Assembly: GCA_016938055.1 (NCBI GenBank)
Contig: JAFGVJ010000206.1
Location: 1 to 33,677 of the forward strand
Origin: Prolixibacteraceae bacterium
GTDB lineage: Bacteria; Bacteroidota; Bacteroidia; Bacteroidales; Prolixibacteraceae
Length of the DNA stretch: 33,677 nt
Reading direction: 5' to 3'
This document shows, piece after piece, positions 24,902 through 32,981 of this stretch; position 1 is the first letter of the stretch; every line of letters begins with the position of its first letter. The notes under the pieces are model-generated. The model saw only the letters and a program-made list of their open reading frames with translations, did not search any database and was not told the origin of the DNA. A program made the translations under genes and the position numbers.

Positions 24902-27220
24902 TTAAAATTTAAAGTTCCAGCTAATGGAAGGGATGGCCGAAAACAGGTACACCATGGTCGATTTTGTTTGTCCCGGATTCTCTTCATCTTCACTGAAGAT
25001 AAAGCTGTACGGATTTTTTCGGGCATAGGCATTGTACACCGAGAAACTCAGTTCTGATTTGAAACGCTCATTCTGTTTTAAGAGCCAGGTAGCAGCCAGG
25101 TCGAGGCGGTGGTAATCTGGCATGCGGTAGCCGTTGCGTTCGGTAAACAAGCTGGCTACATTCCCTTCAATGATGTATTTCCCTGCAGGGAAAGTCACAG
25201 CATTGCCGGTATAGTATACCCATGTTCCCGAGAAGGTCCATTTGGGGTTCAACTGATAGATGGCTACCACCGAAAGATCGTGGATACGGTCCTGACGTGC
25301 CGGATACCAGTTGCCTTTGTTAATGCCATCGATCTGTTTGAGCGAACGGGCTAAAGTGTAAGCGATCCATCCGGTGAGTTGACCTTCCTTTTTTTCGAGC
25401 AGGAATTCAGCCCCATAAGCTTTCCCTATGCCATACAGTAATTCCGATTCTACCATTTCGTTGAGGAGCAGTTCGGCCCCGGTGCGATAATCAATCTGGT
25501 TTTGCATGGTTTTGTAATAGCCTTCGATGGAAAACTGGTAACGGTGCACGTCGAAATTCCGAAACACACCCACGCTCACCTGGTCGGCCACCTGGGGTTT
25601 GACGTTAGGGCTGCTGGGAATCCAGAAGTCAACCGGGGTGCCGGCGGTGGCATTTTGCAACAAATGGATGTATTGGGCCATGCGGTTATATCCGGCCTTG
25701 ATACTGGTAAATTCATTGAAAACGAAATTGACACTCAGGCGCGGTTCGATGTTCCAGTAGGGTGAGTACCATTCCCCTTCAACATAACTTACCGTATCCA
25801 TCAGCTCACCTTTTGTATCGAAATTGAATTCGTTGGAAGGCCCATGACGTGTGAAATTTGAAAGTCGAACGCCATAGCTTAATGAAAGCCTTGTGCCAAT
25901 TTTCTGCTCATTGGCCAGATAGGCAGCACTTTCAAGTCCCTGTTTTTCGGAAACACTGAAGGTTTGTTTTTCATTGTCGAGCGAGATCAGTTCAAGGCTT
26001 CCTGGCTTGAAAACATATTGATTCAATTCGGCACCAAACGACCAGGTATTGTTGGGGTTGTGGTAATAGGTAAAGCGTTGTTTGAAGGTACGGCCAATAA
26101 TTCCGGCTTTCAGGTCGAAAGCAAAATCCAGATCGGCCGAAGTGGTATAATCATAGTCGTTGAAAATTAAAGAGGTGTTGCTGAATAACTTTGGAGAGAA
26201 TACGTGCATCCAGCGCAGGGTGCCCACCCGGTTGCCCCAGTTAAATCCAAAACTGGAAGCACTGAGAATGTCGCGGCCCAGGTATCCCGAAAGGTAGAGC
26301 CGGTCATTTTGGCCCAGTTCGATGTGCGATTTCAGGTTAAGATCATAAAAATAGAGCTGGCTGTTTTTGATTTGCTCGTTTTTGGAAAAAAGCAGAAAGA
26401 GGTCGGCATAGGTTCTGCGTCCTGAAAGCAGAAATGAACTTCCGTTGTTGCCCAGGGGACCTTCGAGGGTAAGCCGGCTCGAAATGAGTCCGATGCCGCC
26501 ACTGGCCTGAAAACGTTCGGAGTTGCCCTCGCGCTGGTGCACATCGAGTACCGACGAAGCCCTGCCGCCAAAATTAGCAGGGACACCACCCTTGTAGAGT
26601 TTCACATCGTTGATGGCATCGGAGTTGAACACCGAAAAGAAGCCCAGCAGGTGAGAGGGGTTGAATACCGGGGCATCGTCGAGGAGCACCAGGTTGTGAT
26701 CGGCCTGACCACCCCGTACAAAGAAACCGGTACTACCTTCACCTGCAGAGGAAACCCCCGGCATGAGCTGTATGGTTTTCAATACATCCTGTTCACCAAA
26801 TAGCACCGGAATGGCCTTGATGATTTTCGGGTTGAGCTTAAAAGTTCCCATTTCGGTACCCACAATGTTTTGGTTGATGGCTTCGGTGCTTACCACAATT
26901 TCCCCAATGGTTTCGCTAGATGGTTCCAGACGGAAATTATAGGTGATTTTACTGTCGGCCGAAAGGGTGATCTGCTGCGTTTGATAGCCCAGAAATTTCA
27001 CGGTGATGGTGTAAAAACCAGGTTTAATGTTGAGGGCATAAAAACCAAAAGCATTAGAGATGGTCCCCGTTTTCAGTTGTTCCACATAAACAGTTGCCCC
27101 AATCAGGTCTTCGCCGTTGGAAGCATCGCGGATGTAGCCCGAAATGGAAACATCGTTCTGGGAGAAGGCCATCCTGACGGTCAGGAATAGTAGCGCGATA
27201 ATGATTCGTATCTTTTGCAC
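24902..27220 (-). CDS. TonB-dependent outer-membrane receptor with carboxypeptidase-regulatory-like domain
   Basis: A 772-residue outer-membrane transporter. A signal peptide (MQKIRIIIALLFLTVRMAFSQ) is followed by a CarboxypepD_reg-like domain (VSISGYIRDASNGEDLIGATVYVE, about 24-105), a plug domain (IKAIPVLFGEQDVLKTIQLMPG to about 225, with GFFVRGGQADHNLVLLDDAPV) and a beta-barrel ending in the aromatic WNFKF expected for barrel insertion. It lacks SusC-type features such as a following SusD gene and is shorter than SusC proteins. Together with DUF4249 it probably takes up an unidentified ligand using TonB energy. The ligand cannot be deduced; no carbohydrate operon genes are adjacent. A 20-base palindrome lies just upstream of the start. 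Confidence 0.95.
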   Translation of the reverse strand: MQKIRIIIALLFLTVRMAFSQNDVSISGYIRDASNGEDLIGATVYVEQLKTGTISNAFGFYALNIKPGFYTITVKFLGYQTQQITLSADSKITYNFRLEPSSETIGEIVVSTEAINQNIVGTEMGTFKLNPKIIKAIPVLFGEQDVLKTIQLMPGVSSAGEGSTGFFVRGGQADHNLVLLDDAPVFNPSHLLGFFSVFNSDAINDVKLYKGGVPANFGGRASSVLDVHQREGNSERFQASGGIGLISSRLTLEGPLGNNGSSFLLSGRRTYADLFLLFSKNEQIKNSQLYFYDLNLKSHIELGQNDRLYLSGYLGRDILSASSFGFNWGNRVGTLRWMHVFSPKLFSNTSLIFNDYDYTTSADLDFAFDLKAGIIGRTFKQRFTYYHNPNNTWSFGAELNQYVFKPGSLELISLDNEKQTFSVSEKQGLESAAYLANEQKIGTRLSLSYGVRLSNFTRHGPSNEFNFDTKGELMDTVSYVEGEWYSPYWNIEPRLSVNFVFNEFTSIKAGYNRMAQYIHLLQNATAGTPVDFWIPSSPNVKPQVADQVSVGVFRNFDVHRYQFSIEGYYKTMQNQIDYRTGAELLLNEMVESELLYGIGKAYGAEFLLEKKEGQLTGWIAYTLARSLKQIDGINKGNWYPARQDRIHDLSVVAIYQLNPKWTFSGTWVYYTGNAVTFPAGKYIIEGNVASLFTERNGYRMPDYHRLDLAATWLLKQNERFKSELSFSVYNAYARKNPYSFIFSEDEENPGQTKSTMVYLFSAIPSISWNFKF

Positions 27221-27234
27221 TTTCGAATGGTTGG

Positions 27235-27254
27235 TTGATGAAATGATTCATCAA
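27235..27254. promoter_or_regulatory. Palindrome upstream of TonB-dependent receptor gene
   Basis: TTGATGAAATGATTCATCAA has perfect eight-base arms TTGATGAA / TTCATCAA around four bases and lies 15 bases before the receptor ATG. An operator or leader stem-loop is possible. No consensus promoter was seen in the 27221-27340 gap. Confidence 0.4.
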
Positions 27255-27340
27255 TATAGACCAGTAAAGCGCTAAAAGGTTGTGAAAGCCCTCAAAACTT
27301 TATGATTTGTTTTTATATTTTTAACAAAAAATTCTTATTG

Positions 27341-27991
27341 ATGCAAGTACGTGAATTTAAGTGGAGAAGTTTTGTGAGTTTTGGGATGTTTTTTTCTTTC
27401 CTGATCATGGCTGTTTCGGGGATAGTTCTTTATGTTGCACCTCCCGGCAGGGTATTTCGCTGGACCAACTGGCATTTACTGGGGATTGATCTTTCCCAAT
27501 GGCAGGCTTTGCATACGCTGTTCTCCTATTTGTTCATTGGATTTGCCATTTCGCACATTTTCAGCATGAACTGGAAAATCCTGTTTTCATACTTCACCCG
27601 GAAAACCCGTGAAGGATTAAGGCGAAAGCGCGAACTGATCGGTGCGTCGCTGGTGATTTTGTTGTTTGTAGCAGGAACCCTATTCAATGTTCCACCCTTT
27701 TCCAGTGTGATGCAGCTGGGAAGCTGGTCATCTGATACCTGGGGGAAAAACATTGATTACCCGCCGGTGGCGCATGCCGAAGCCATGAGTCTGGAAGAGA
27801 TTGCCTTGGTGTTGCTGGACCTTGAGGCCGAAGAATACCTCGAACGGATCAGGCAAGCTGGTTATCAGGTAGAGGGTGTTCAGCAAAAGTTGGGCGACGT
27901 AAGCGCATTGAATGGAGTGGCGCCTTATGTGTTTTTCAGGAATACCACCAGGGGACTGAAGGTGTTGGTGCTTCCGGCTGCGAAAGATTAA
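27341..27991 (+). CDS. DUF4405-type membrane protein with C-terminal soluble domain
   Basis: A 216-residue protein with hydrophobic segments at about 12-32, 53-68 and 102-117. The His residues in NWHLLGIDLSQWQALHTLFSYLF and ISHIFSMNW fit the cytochrome-b-like four-helix DUF4405 family, where such His may bind heme (family inference). After the membrane part, about 80 residues contain HAEAMSLEEIALVLLDL, likely a soluble domain. The frame opens earlier at 27302, but the Met at 27341 (MQVREFKWRSFVSFG) fits the cytosolic basic start of the first helix. It ends 17 bases from the convergent toxin gene. The function is unknown. Confidence 0.8.
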   Translation: MQVREFKWRSFVSFGMFFSFLIMAVSGIVLYVAPPGRVFRWTNWHLLGIDLSQWQALHTLFSYLFIGFAISHIFSMNWKILFSYFTRKTREGLRRKRELIGASLVILLFVAGTLFNVPPFSSVMQLGSWSSDTWGKNIDYPPVAHAEAMSLEEIALVLLDLEAEEYLERIRQAGYQVEGVQQKLGDVSALNGVAPYVFFRNTTRGLKVLVLPAAKD

Positions 27992-28008
27992 AAAATAATG
28001 GACTGACT

Positions 28009-28338
28009 TTACGAGATTAATTCAATTATTTTATTGACTGTTTGAACCTGCTTTTCTTCTTTTAAGTGGCCAATAGTTTTCAGAATTAAAGAAGCGTCTG
28101 CTGTGAAAATTCTATTTGGACGAATGTTACTTATTTGATTCAAAGATCCATAAGTGAAATCTGAATCCGATAATTCTATAGAATATTCATCATTTCGAAA
28201 TTTGCTCGTAATCTGACATAAAATGAAATCATTCCCCTTTAAAACTGCCAATACCAAAGCAGGTCTTCTTTTCGAGGATGATAAATCTGAAAATGGGAAT
28301 GGGATCACTACGATGTCTCCTCTTATAATTCTTTCCAT
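28009..28338 (-). CDS. PemK/MazF-type endoribonuclease toxin
   Basis: A 109-residue protein of the PemK/MazF toxin family: RGDIVVIPFPFSDLSSSKRRPALVL (residues 6-30) carries the conserved beta-strand and RRPALV loop with the basic residues that shape the RNA-binding site, and CQITSK (about 46-51) matches the conserved strand with the family's catalytic Thr/Ser. Members cleave mRNA at short motifs and are inhibited by a cognate antitoxin. The upstream gene overlaps by 16 bases. Base composition is low (about 28% G+C in 28021-28080 against about 57% in a stretch of queG), suggesting acquisition. Confidence 0.92.
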   Translation of the reverse strand: MERIIRGDIVVIPFPFSDLSSSKRRPALVLAVLKGNDFILCQITSKFRNDEYSIELSDSDFTYGSLNQISNIRPNRIFTADASLILKTIGHLKEEKQVQTVNKIIELIS

Positions 28339-28517
28339 GCTTCATCTTCATCTTTAGAATTCCAATCTTTAGACAATGAGGGTTCACTCACGATAGTGGT
28401 ATCAAAGCGTTCGTTATTTTGTTTTAATATTCGAACATAATCAAGTACTTGAGCTATTAAACCTTCAGGAAGTTCTTCAAGTTCTTCGATGACTTTCATT
28501 TTTCTAATTGAGAGCAT
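28323..28517 (-). CDS. DUF2281-like antitoxin of PemK-type toxin
   Basis: A 64-residue acidic protein. The N-terminal half, MKVIEELEELPEGLIAQVLDYVRILKQ, has the helical pattern (LPEGL..VLDYV..L) of DUF2281-like antitoxins, while the C-terminal half (DWNSKDEDEAWKEL) is acidic and probably wraps around the toxin. It overlaps the toxin start by 16 bases, the standard order of antitoxin then toxin. The start could be Met1 or the Met seven codons in. Promoter-like TAACTTCG lies 19 bases upstream. Confidence 0.82.
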   Translation of the reverse strand: MLSIRKMKVIEELEELPEGLIAQVLDYVRILKQNNERFDTTIVSEPSLSKDWNSKDEDEAWKEL

Positions 28518-28535
28518 AAACTTTAAAATTTATAA

Positions 28536-28562
28536 CGAAGTTAAGCTTTTCCCTTAAAACAA
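28536..28562 (-). promoter_or_regulatory. Candidate promoter for toxin-antitoxin pair
   Basis: On the reverse strand a TTG (28562-28560) is followed after 16 bases by TAACTTCG (28543-28536), one base off TAnnTTTG and with a slightly short spacer. It lies in the 55-base gap after queG. Confidence 0.4.
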
Positions 28563-28572
28563 GCCAGATACT

Positions 28573-29505
28573 TTACTTGTCAAAAGTATTGAATACATTT
28601 CTTTTCAATTTTTCAAACCCTGCCCTTTGCACTGCCGATTGCTGAAAGATGTTGTTGAACTGTGTTTCGCTCAGTGCTTCCCAATCGGCACGGCTCATTT
28701 TCAGAAAATCGGGGTGGGGTTTGAAGGCTTCCTCTTTGGTGATTTTGGGCCGCTGGTTCCAGGGACATACATCCTGGCAAATGTCGCAACCAAAGGCCCG
28801 GCGCATGAGTTTGCTTTTGAAATGATCGGGAATATCTCCTTTCAGTTCAATGGTGAGGTAGGAGATGCATTTCCGGGCATCGAGCACGTAGGGCTTTGCG
28901 AAGGCTTGCGTGGGACAGGCACTCAGGCATTGGGTACAGCTGGCACAGTGCTCTTTTTGGTAGGGCTGGTCGTAATCAAGTTCCAAATCAATGATCAGCT
29001 CCCCGATGAAAAAGAAGGAACCCAGTTCGCGGTTCAGCAACAAGCCGTTCTTGCCTATCCAGCCCAATCCGGCCTGAACTGCCCAGGCTCTTTCCAAAAC
29101 GGGTGCTGAGTCGGTAAAAATCCGGCCTTTCACCGGGGTTAGTTCGTTCTGGATGTATTCGAACAAAGTTTTGAGCTTTTCTTTGATCACCACATGGTAA
29201 TCTTTCCCGTAAGCATATTTGGCAATCAGGGGTACTCCACTCCCGGTTTGTAACTGTTCGGGGAAATAATTGAGCAGGACCACTACCACTGATTTTGCCC
29301 CTTCGACCAGTTGGGCCGGGTCGAGGCGTTTGTCGATGTTCCGCACCAGATAGCTCATTTCGCCATGATACTGTTCGTTGAGATAAGCGTGATAACGTGC
29401 TTCTTCCTCTGCCAGCTTACGCACAGGTGCAATGCCGCAAGCCGAGAATCCCAGTTCGTGGGCTTTGGTCTTTATTTGTGAGGAAAATGTCTGCACCGCT
29501 GACAT
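28573..29505 (-). CDS. queG: Epoxyqueuosine reductase
   Basis: A 310-residue cobalamin- and iron-sulfur-dependent enzyme that reduces epoxyqueuosine to queuosine at the tRNA wobble position. Two 4Fe-4S clusters are shown by CASCTQCLSACP (Cys187, 190, 193, 197) and CDICQDVCPWN (Cys240, 243, 247, with Cys213 as the fourth ligand). The conserved acidic residue is Asp132 in FTDSAPVLERAWAVQAGLGWIG (a family hallmark). Length is in the usual range for a QueG lacking the C-terminal HEAT extension. The ATG follows the thrE-C stop without any gap, so it is translated in the same operon. The toxin-antitoxin pair follows. Confidence 0.96.
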   Translation of the reverse strand: MSAVQTFSSQIKTKAHELGFSACGIAPVRKLAEEEARYHAYLNEQYHGEMSYLVRNIDKRLDPAQLVEGAKSVVVVLLNYFPEQLQTGSGVPLIAKYAYGKDYHVVIKEKLKTLFEYIQNELTPVKGRIFTDSAPVLERAWAVQAGLGWIGKNGLLLNRELGSFFFIGELIIDLELDYDQPYQKEHCASCTQCLSACPTQAFAKPYVLDARKCISYLTIELKGDIPDHFKSKLMRRAFGCDICQDVCPWNQRPKITKEEAFKPHPDFLKMSRADWEALSETQFNNIFQQSAVQRAGFEKLKRNVFNTFDK

Positions 29506-29985
29506 TTATAATTTGATGCGAATCCGTTTGGCCGAATCTTTCCGGGTGATGAGCATGGGAACCGCTACTCCCACCGAAATGGCCAGCAATATGAAGGCCA
29601 CGTTCATGCCATTTTGGAACATATCGGCTACCAGGTTGTCTTTTGGTCCGCTATCGATGGCAATGTTGATCAGGTTTAACATCATGCGGTAAGCATAGGC
29701 TCCGGGAACCATGGGGATCACGGCCGGAATGGAAAAAATCAGCGGGGGTGAATGGATTTTATGGGCCAGTGGGATACTGAGAATCCCGATGAGGGTGGCT
29801 CCGGCAAAGGACGCCATAATGATGTTAACGTCATAAACCAACAGACTGAATTTGGCGAGTCCTCCCAAAGCCCCGATGAGCCATATGGCAAACAAGGTGC
29901 GTGGCGGAACGTTGAATAGGATGGCAAAACCCAGCGCTGCAAATCCGGCCCAAAGCCCTTTTTCGAGTAATAACATGATTTCCAT
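29506..29985 (-). CDS. Threonine/serine exporter family, small subunit (YjjB-like)
   Basis: A 159-residue membrane protein with about four to five hydrophobic segments, corresponding to the C-terminal (DUF3815) half of ThrE-type transporters. E. coli has the same split as YjjP/YjjB, linked to succinate export, whereas corynebacterial ThrE is a single chain (established for those proteins). The stretch PPLIFSIPAVIPMVPGAYAYR is the family signature. The open frame begins at 30015, but the ATG at 29985 is chosen because it follows the stop of the preceding gene by four bases and begins at the expected position. The substrate here is not known. Confidence 0.88.
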   Translation of the reverse strand: MEIMLLLEKGLWAGFAALGFAILFNVPPRTLFAIWLIGALGGLAKFSLLVYDVNIIMASFAGATLIGILSIPLAHKIHSPPLIFSIPAVIPMVPGAYAYRMMLNLINIAIDSGPKDNLVADMFQNGMNVAFILLAISVGVAVPMLITRKDSAKRIRIKL

Positions 29986-29989
29986 GGCG

Positions 29990-30754
29990 TCAGAAATTGA
30001 GGATGATTTTGGCAAACAAGAGCCCCAGTGCTATGCAAAAAGCGATGATCATGCCGTTGGTGCCGCGCACAATTCCGATGGAGATGTTTCCATCGATCAG
30101 ATCGGTGAAGGAGTTGATGAGTGGAACGCCTGGAACCAGAAAGAGCACCGAGGTGGCAAAAGCTGTCTCGGGTAACTGTCCAATACCCGTTACCACTGCG
30201 GTACCTGATATGATGGATGCAGAGAAGGCAGCCATCATGACACAAATGTAGGCGTTGTACTGATGTTTGATGGCCTCTTGCCTGACGAATAAACCGAAGC
30301 AGGTGGCCACAAAAGCCACGCCCATTTCAATGGGGCCTCCTCCGAACAAACGGCAAAATGAGGCACCGGCCAAGGCAACCAACAATAGAATTACAATCCT
30401 TGGGTAATGGGGCAAAGCACGCAAACGATCCAGTTCTACATTGATCTGCTCCAACGACCAGTCTTCGTCCTGTACTTTCCAACTCATGCGGCTGATCCCC
30501 GACAGGATTTTGAAATTTACTCCGTGCGGAGGAGTGCGTTTTAATTTACTCGTATAAAATTCTCCGTCGTCGTCAATCACGCTTAACATCACGGCACGGT
30601 GGGTGATGAGCAGCTCCACCTGATAGCCCAGCGAGTGGGCAATGCGGTTGATGGTCACCCTGATGCGCCCGGTATTGGCGCCAGCCCCCATGAGCATGGC
30701 CCCGGTTTCGAGCAGCACGTCGGCTATTTGGCTTAGTTCCTTGTTCATTTGCAT
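29990..30754 (-). CDS. Threonine/serine exporter family, large subunit (YjjP-like)
   Basis: A 254-residue membrane protein of the DUF1212/ThrE N-terminal family. The soluble N-terminal domain contains GANTGRIRVTINRIAHSLG (about 20-38), highly typical of the family, followed from about residue 120 by around five membrane segments and the VPGVPLINSFTDLIDG motif. It forms the transporter with the next gene. The first Met is at 30754, but a second at 30748 (MNKELSQIA) may be the real start because the best -7 element lies right in front. First gene of the thrE(N)-thrE(C)-queG operon. Confidence 0.88.
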   Translation of the reverse strand: MQMNKELSQIADVLLETGAMLMGAGANTGRIRVTINRIAHSLGYQVELLITHRAVMLSVIDDDGEFYTSKLKRTPPHGVNFKILSGISRMSWKVQDEDWSLEQINVELDRLRALPHYPRIVILLLVALAGASFCRLFGGGPIEMGVAFVATCFGLFVRQEAIKHQYNAYICVMMAAFSASIISGTAVVTGIGQLPETAFATSVLFLVPGVPLINSFTDLIDGNISIGIVRGTNGMIIAFCIALGLLFAKIILNF

Positions 30755-30755
30755 G

Positions 30756-30763
30756 CAAAATTA
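30756..30763 (-). promoter_or_regulatory. Candidate -7 element directly before thrE(N)
   Basis: TAATTTTG fits TAnnTTTG and ends two bases upstream of the first possible ATG (30754). Transcription would begin at about the start codon, favouring the Met at 30748 or leaderless translation. No TTG at the expected distance. Confidence 0.4.
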
Positions 30764-30918
30764 CAACCTGTTGAAACTGAAAAATGTTCAACATCAAGTT
30801 ATCCCATTTTAATTGGGTCTGCAAGATTATCAAGAAGAAGTTGAAACGAACCATAATGAAGGTTAACAAATTCAGAATTTTTAAACCAAATTTGTATGTT
30901 TACAACAAAGTGAAAAAT

Positions 30919-31926
30919 ATGAAACAACTGGTATTATGGAGCCTGCTATTGCTTTTATTTGGCTCCACGCAGCAAATCAATGCTCAAAACACCATCGCGC
31001 ATCAGCAAAATGCCCGTTTGGGTCGCGGCGTTAACATGATTGGTTACGACCGTGCATTGTGGAAGGATCACACAAAGGGTCGTTTCAAAGAGCATTATTT
31101 TCAAATGATTAAAGATGCCGGTTTCCAGTCGGTAAGGGTCAATTTACATGCATTTTCACACATGGATGAAGCTTATCAGCTGGACTCTTCATTTTTGAAG
31201 ACCCTCGATTGGACAGTGGAAAATGCCCTGAAAGCAGGGTTGATGGTCATTTTGGACATGCATGAATTCAACGCCATGGCCGATGACCCCGTTGGAAAAA
31301 AGGAGATGTTCCTTTCGGTTTGGCGACAGTTGGCTCCCCGTTATCAGTATCAGCCTTCGTCGGTGCTTTTTGAAATACTCAATGAACCCAACCGTAAACT
31401 TACCGTTGAATTATGGAACGAATACCTGGTCGAAGCCATTGCCATCATTCGTGAAAGCAATCCTGAGCGTACCCTGATTATTGGTCCGGGAAACTGGAAC
31501 GGGATTGAAAGCCTGCCCACCCTGGAACTTCCCGAAGACGACAGGAACATCATTGTAACGGTTCATTTTTATCATCCCATGCCTTTTACCCATCAGGGAG
31601 CACCCTGGTCGGCCGAAAACAAGGATTTGAGCGGCATTCCCTGGACCGGAACTGATCAGGAAAAAGCCGATGTAGTTTCGAAACTCAGGAAGGCTGCCGA
31701 ATGGGCTGAAGCCAACAATCGGCCCATCTTTCTGGGTGAGTTTGGTGCTTACGATAAGGCCGATATGGATTCCCGTGCCCGTTACACTGCTTTTGTGGCC
31801 CGTACTGCCGAAATACTCGGCTTCAGCTGGGCCTACTGGCAGTTCGACAGTGATTTTATTGTGTATGACATTGATCGGGAAGATTGGGTTGAACCCATCC
31901 TGAATGCCTTGATTGAACAACAATAG
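30919..31926 (+). CDS. Secreted glycoside hydrolase family 5 (endoglucanase-like)
   Basis: A 335-residue secreted glycosidase with a signal peptide (MKQLVLWSLLLLLFGSTQQINAQ). The GH5 TIM barrel is clear: GRGVNMIGYD at 36, SVRVNLHAFS at 71, ILDMHEFN at 111, the acid/base Glu156 in FEILNEPN, His216-Tyr218 in TVHFYHP and the nucleophile Glu274 in FLGEFGAY, followed by WAYWQFD. Retaining cleavage of beta-1,4-linked glucans or mannans is typical of the family, but the precise substrate cannot be read. The frame is open from 30784, but the Met at 30919 gives a proper signal peptide while the upstream residues are Lys-rich and unlike the family. Single-gene transcription unit, next to a WYL regulator. 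Confidence 0.93.
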   Translation: MKQLVLWSLLLLLFGSTQQINAQNTIAHQQNARLGRGVNMIGYDRALWKDHTKGRFKEHYFQMIKDAGFQSVRVNLHAFSHMDEAYQLDSSFLKTLDWTVENALKAGLMVILDMHEFNAMADDPVGKKEMFLSVWRQLAPRYQYQPSSVLFEILNEPNRKLTVELWNEYLVEAIAIIRESNPERTLIIGPGNWNGIESLPTLELPEDDRNIIVTVHFYHPMPFTHQGAPWSAENKDLSGIPWTGTDQEKADVVSKLRKAAEWAEANNRPIFLGEFGAYDKADMDSRARYTAFVARTAEILGFSWAYWQFDSDFIVYDIDREDWVEPILNALIEQQ

Positions 31927-31965
31927 GAAATGATACAAAAAATGAGCGAGTTTGTATTCTGACGA

Positions 31966-32934
31966 TCAGGGGAGAGGAGTGGTTGGTTTAAAGTAAAATG
32001 CATAAGCTTCATGCACCCATTTCAACAATATTTCTTTGAGTTCTACAGGCTCAATCACTTGTGCATGACTGCCGGTGTTGAGTAACCACAATGCAAAGCC
32101 ATGCAATTCGTTGTTTGAAAAGTGCATCGTGCTATGCACTCCTTCGCTTGTCTCGCTCAGGAATCCATACCAGTATTTGGTGTCCTCCAAAAACTTCTTC
32201 CGGCTTTGCTCCACCACAATGGTAATGTTGGGGGAGTTGCTAAATTGACTGTTGGCTTGCATGTACTCCTCAACGCTGAGATGTTTTTTGTTACTGAAAT
32301 CCAGGGTGGTCAACTCCAGTTGCGTTATCCTGTCGAGCCGAAAATCGCGGTAGGCTTTTCGGAGGCAGCACCAGGCGAGCAGGTGCCAGCGGCTGCTGTA
32401 GTTACACAGCCCGATGGGCTCCACCTCGCGGCAAAGGGCTTCTTCGGTATATTTCGATTCGTAGCTGATGCGTAAAACTTTCCGGTTGACCAGCGCATCC
32501 CTGATTTCCCTGAGCCAGAGTTGCTGGTAGCGGGTGCCCATGTTGTTGAAATTGTACACGCTGATGTGCTCGTGCAGTTTCTCGAGGTAGTCTTTTTCGG
32601 CGGGTTTCAGCACGGCTTTGATCTTGTACAAGGCAGAACAGAAATCCGTTTTGATTTTCTCGTCGCTCATTTTTTCGATGAGCTTTTCGCCAAAGAGCAG
32701 GGCCGAGGCTTCATCGTTGCTGAACATCACCGGGGGCAGGTGATAGTTTTCCTGGAGAAAATAACCTACACCCGCTTCAGCCCCAATGGGTACACCTGCT
32801 TCCTCCAGCGAACGGATGTCGCGGTAAACCGTTCGTAAACTGATGTCGAAACGCATGGCAATTTCCTGCGCCTTGACAATTCGCTTGCTCTGCAGTTGTA
32901 TTAAAATAGCATTCAGCCTTTCGGTCCGGTTCAT
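31966..32934 (-). CDS. WYL-domain transcriptional regulator (YafY/DeoR-type HTH)
   Basis: A 322-residue DNA-binding regulator. The N-terminal helix-turn-helix (MNRTERLNAILIQLQSKRIV to about 60, with FDISLRTVYRDIRSLEEAG) is of the HTH_11/YafY type. The WYL domain from about 140 to 215 carries RISYESKY and a SRWHLLAWC motif, in which the usual Tyr of WYL is His, and a conserved FRLDRI. WYL domains sense small ligands or nucleic acids in other proteins; the ligand and targets here are unknown. It is convergent with the GH5 gene (39 bases apart), so control of GH5 cannot be assumed. Confidence 0.92.
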   Translation of the reverse strand: MNRTERLNAILIQLQSKRIVKAQEIAMRFDISLRTVYRDIRSLEEAGVPIGAEAGVGYFLQENYHLPPVMFSNDEASALLFGEKLIEKMSDEKIKTDFCSALYKIKAVLKPAEKDYLEKLHEHISVYNFNNMGTRYQQLWLREIRDALVNRKVLRISYESKYTEEALCREVEPIGLCNYSSRWHLLAWCCLRKAYRDFRLDRITQLELTTLDFSNKKHLSVEEYMQANSQFSNSPNITIVVEQSRKKFLEDTKYWYGFLSETSEGVHSTMHFSNNELHGFALWLLNTGSHAQVIEPVELKEILLKWVHEAYAFYFKPTTPLP

Positions 32935-32949
32935 AATTTCAGGAAAGCG

Positions 32950-32970
32950 TCATTGGTCAATGGTCATTGG
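32950..32970. repeat. Three tandem heptamers TCATTGG/TCAATGG
   Basis: TCATTGG, TCAATGG and TCATTGG follow each other exactly in the 47-base gap between the WYL gene start and the DUF3795 stop. On the reverse strand they lie in the WYL 5' region. Confidence 0.7.
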
Positions 32971-32981
32971 GAAAAACGTAC

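Noticed and set aside
24099-27220. A SusC/SusD-type polysaccharide utilisation locus
   Set aside because: The receptor is shorter than SusC and is paired with DUF4249, not SusD; the GH5 and beta-helix genes are several kilobases away in separate units.
29739-30245. A 168-codon reverse frame spanning the thrE(N)/thrE(C) junction
   Set aside because: It overlaps both transporter halves in another frame and has no recognisable domain.
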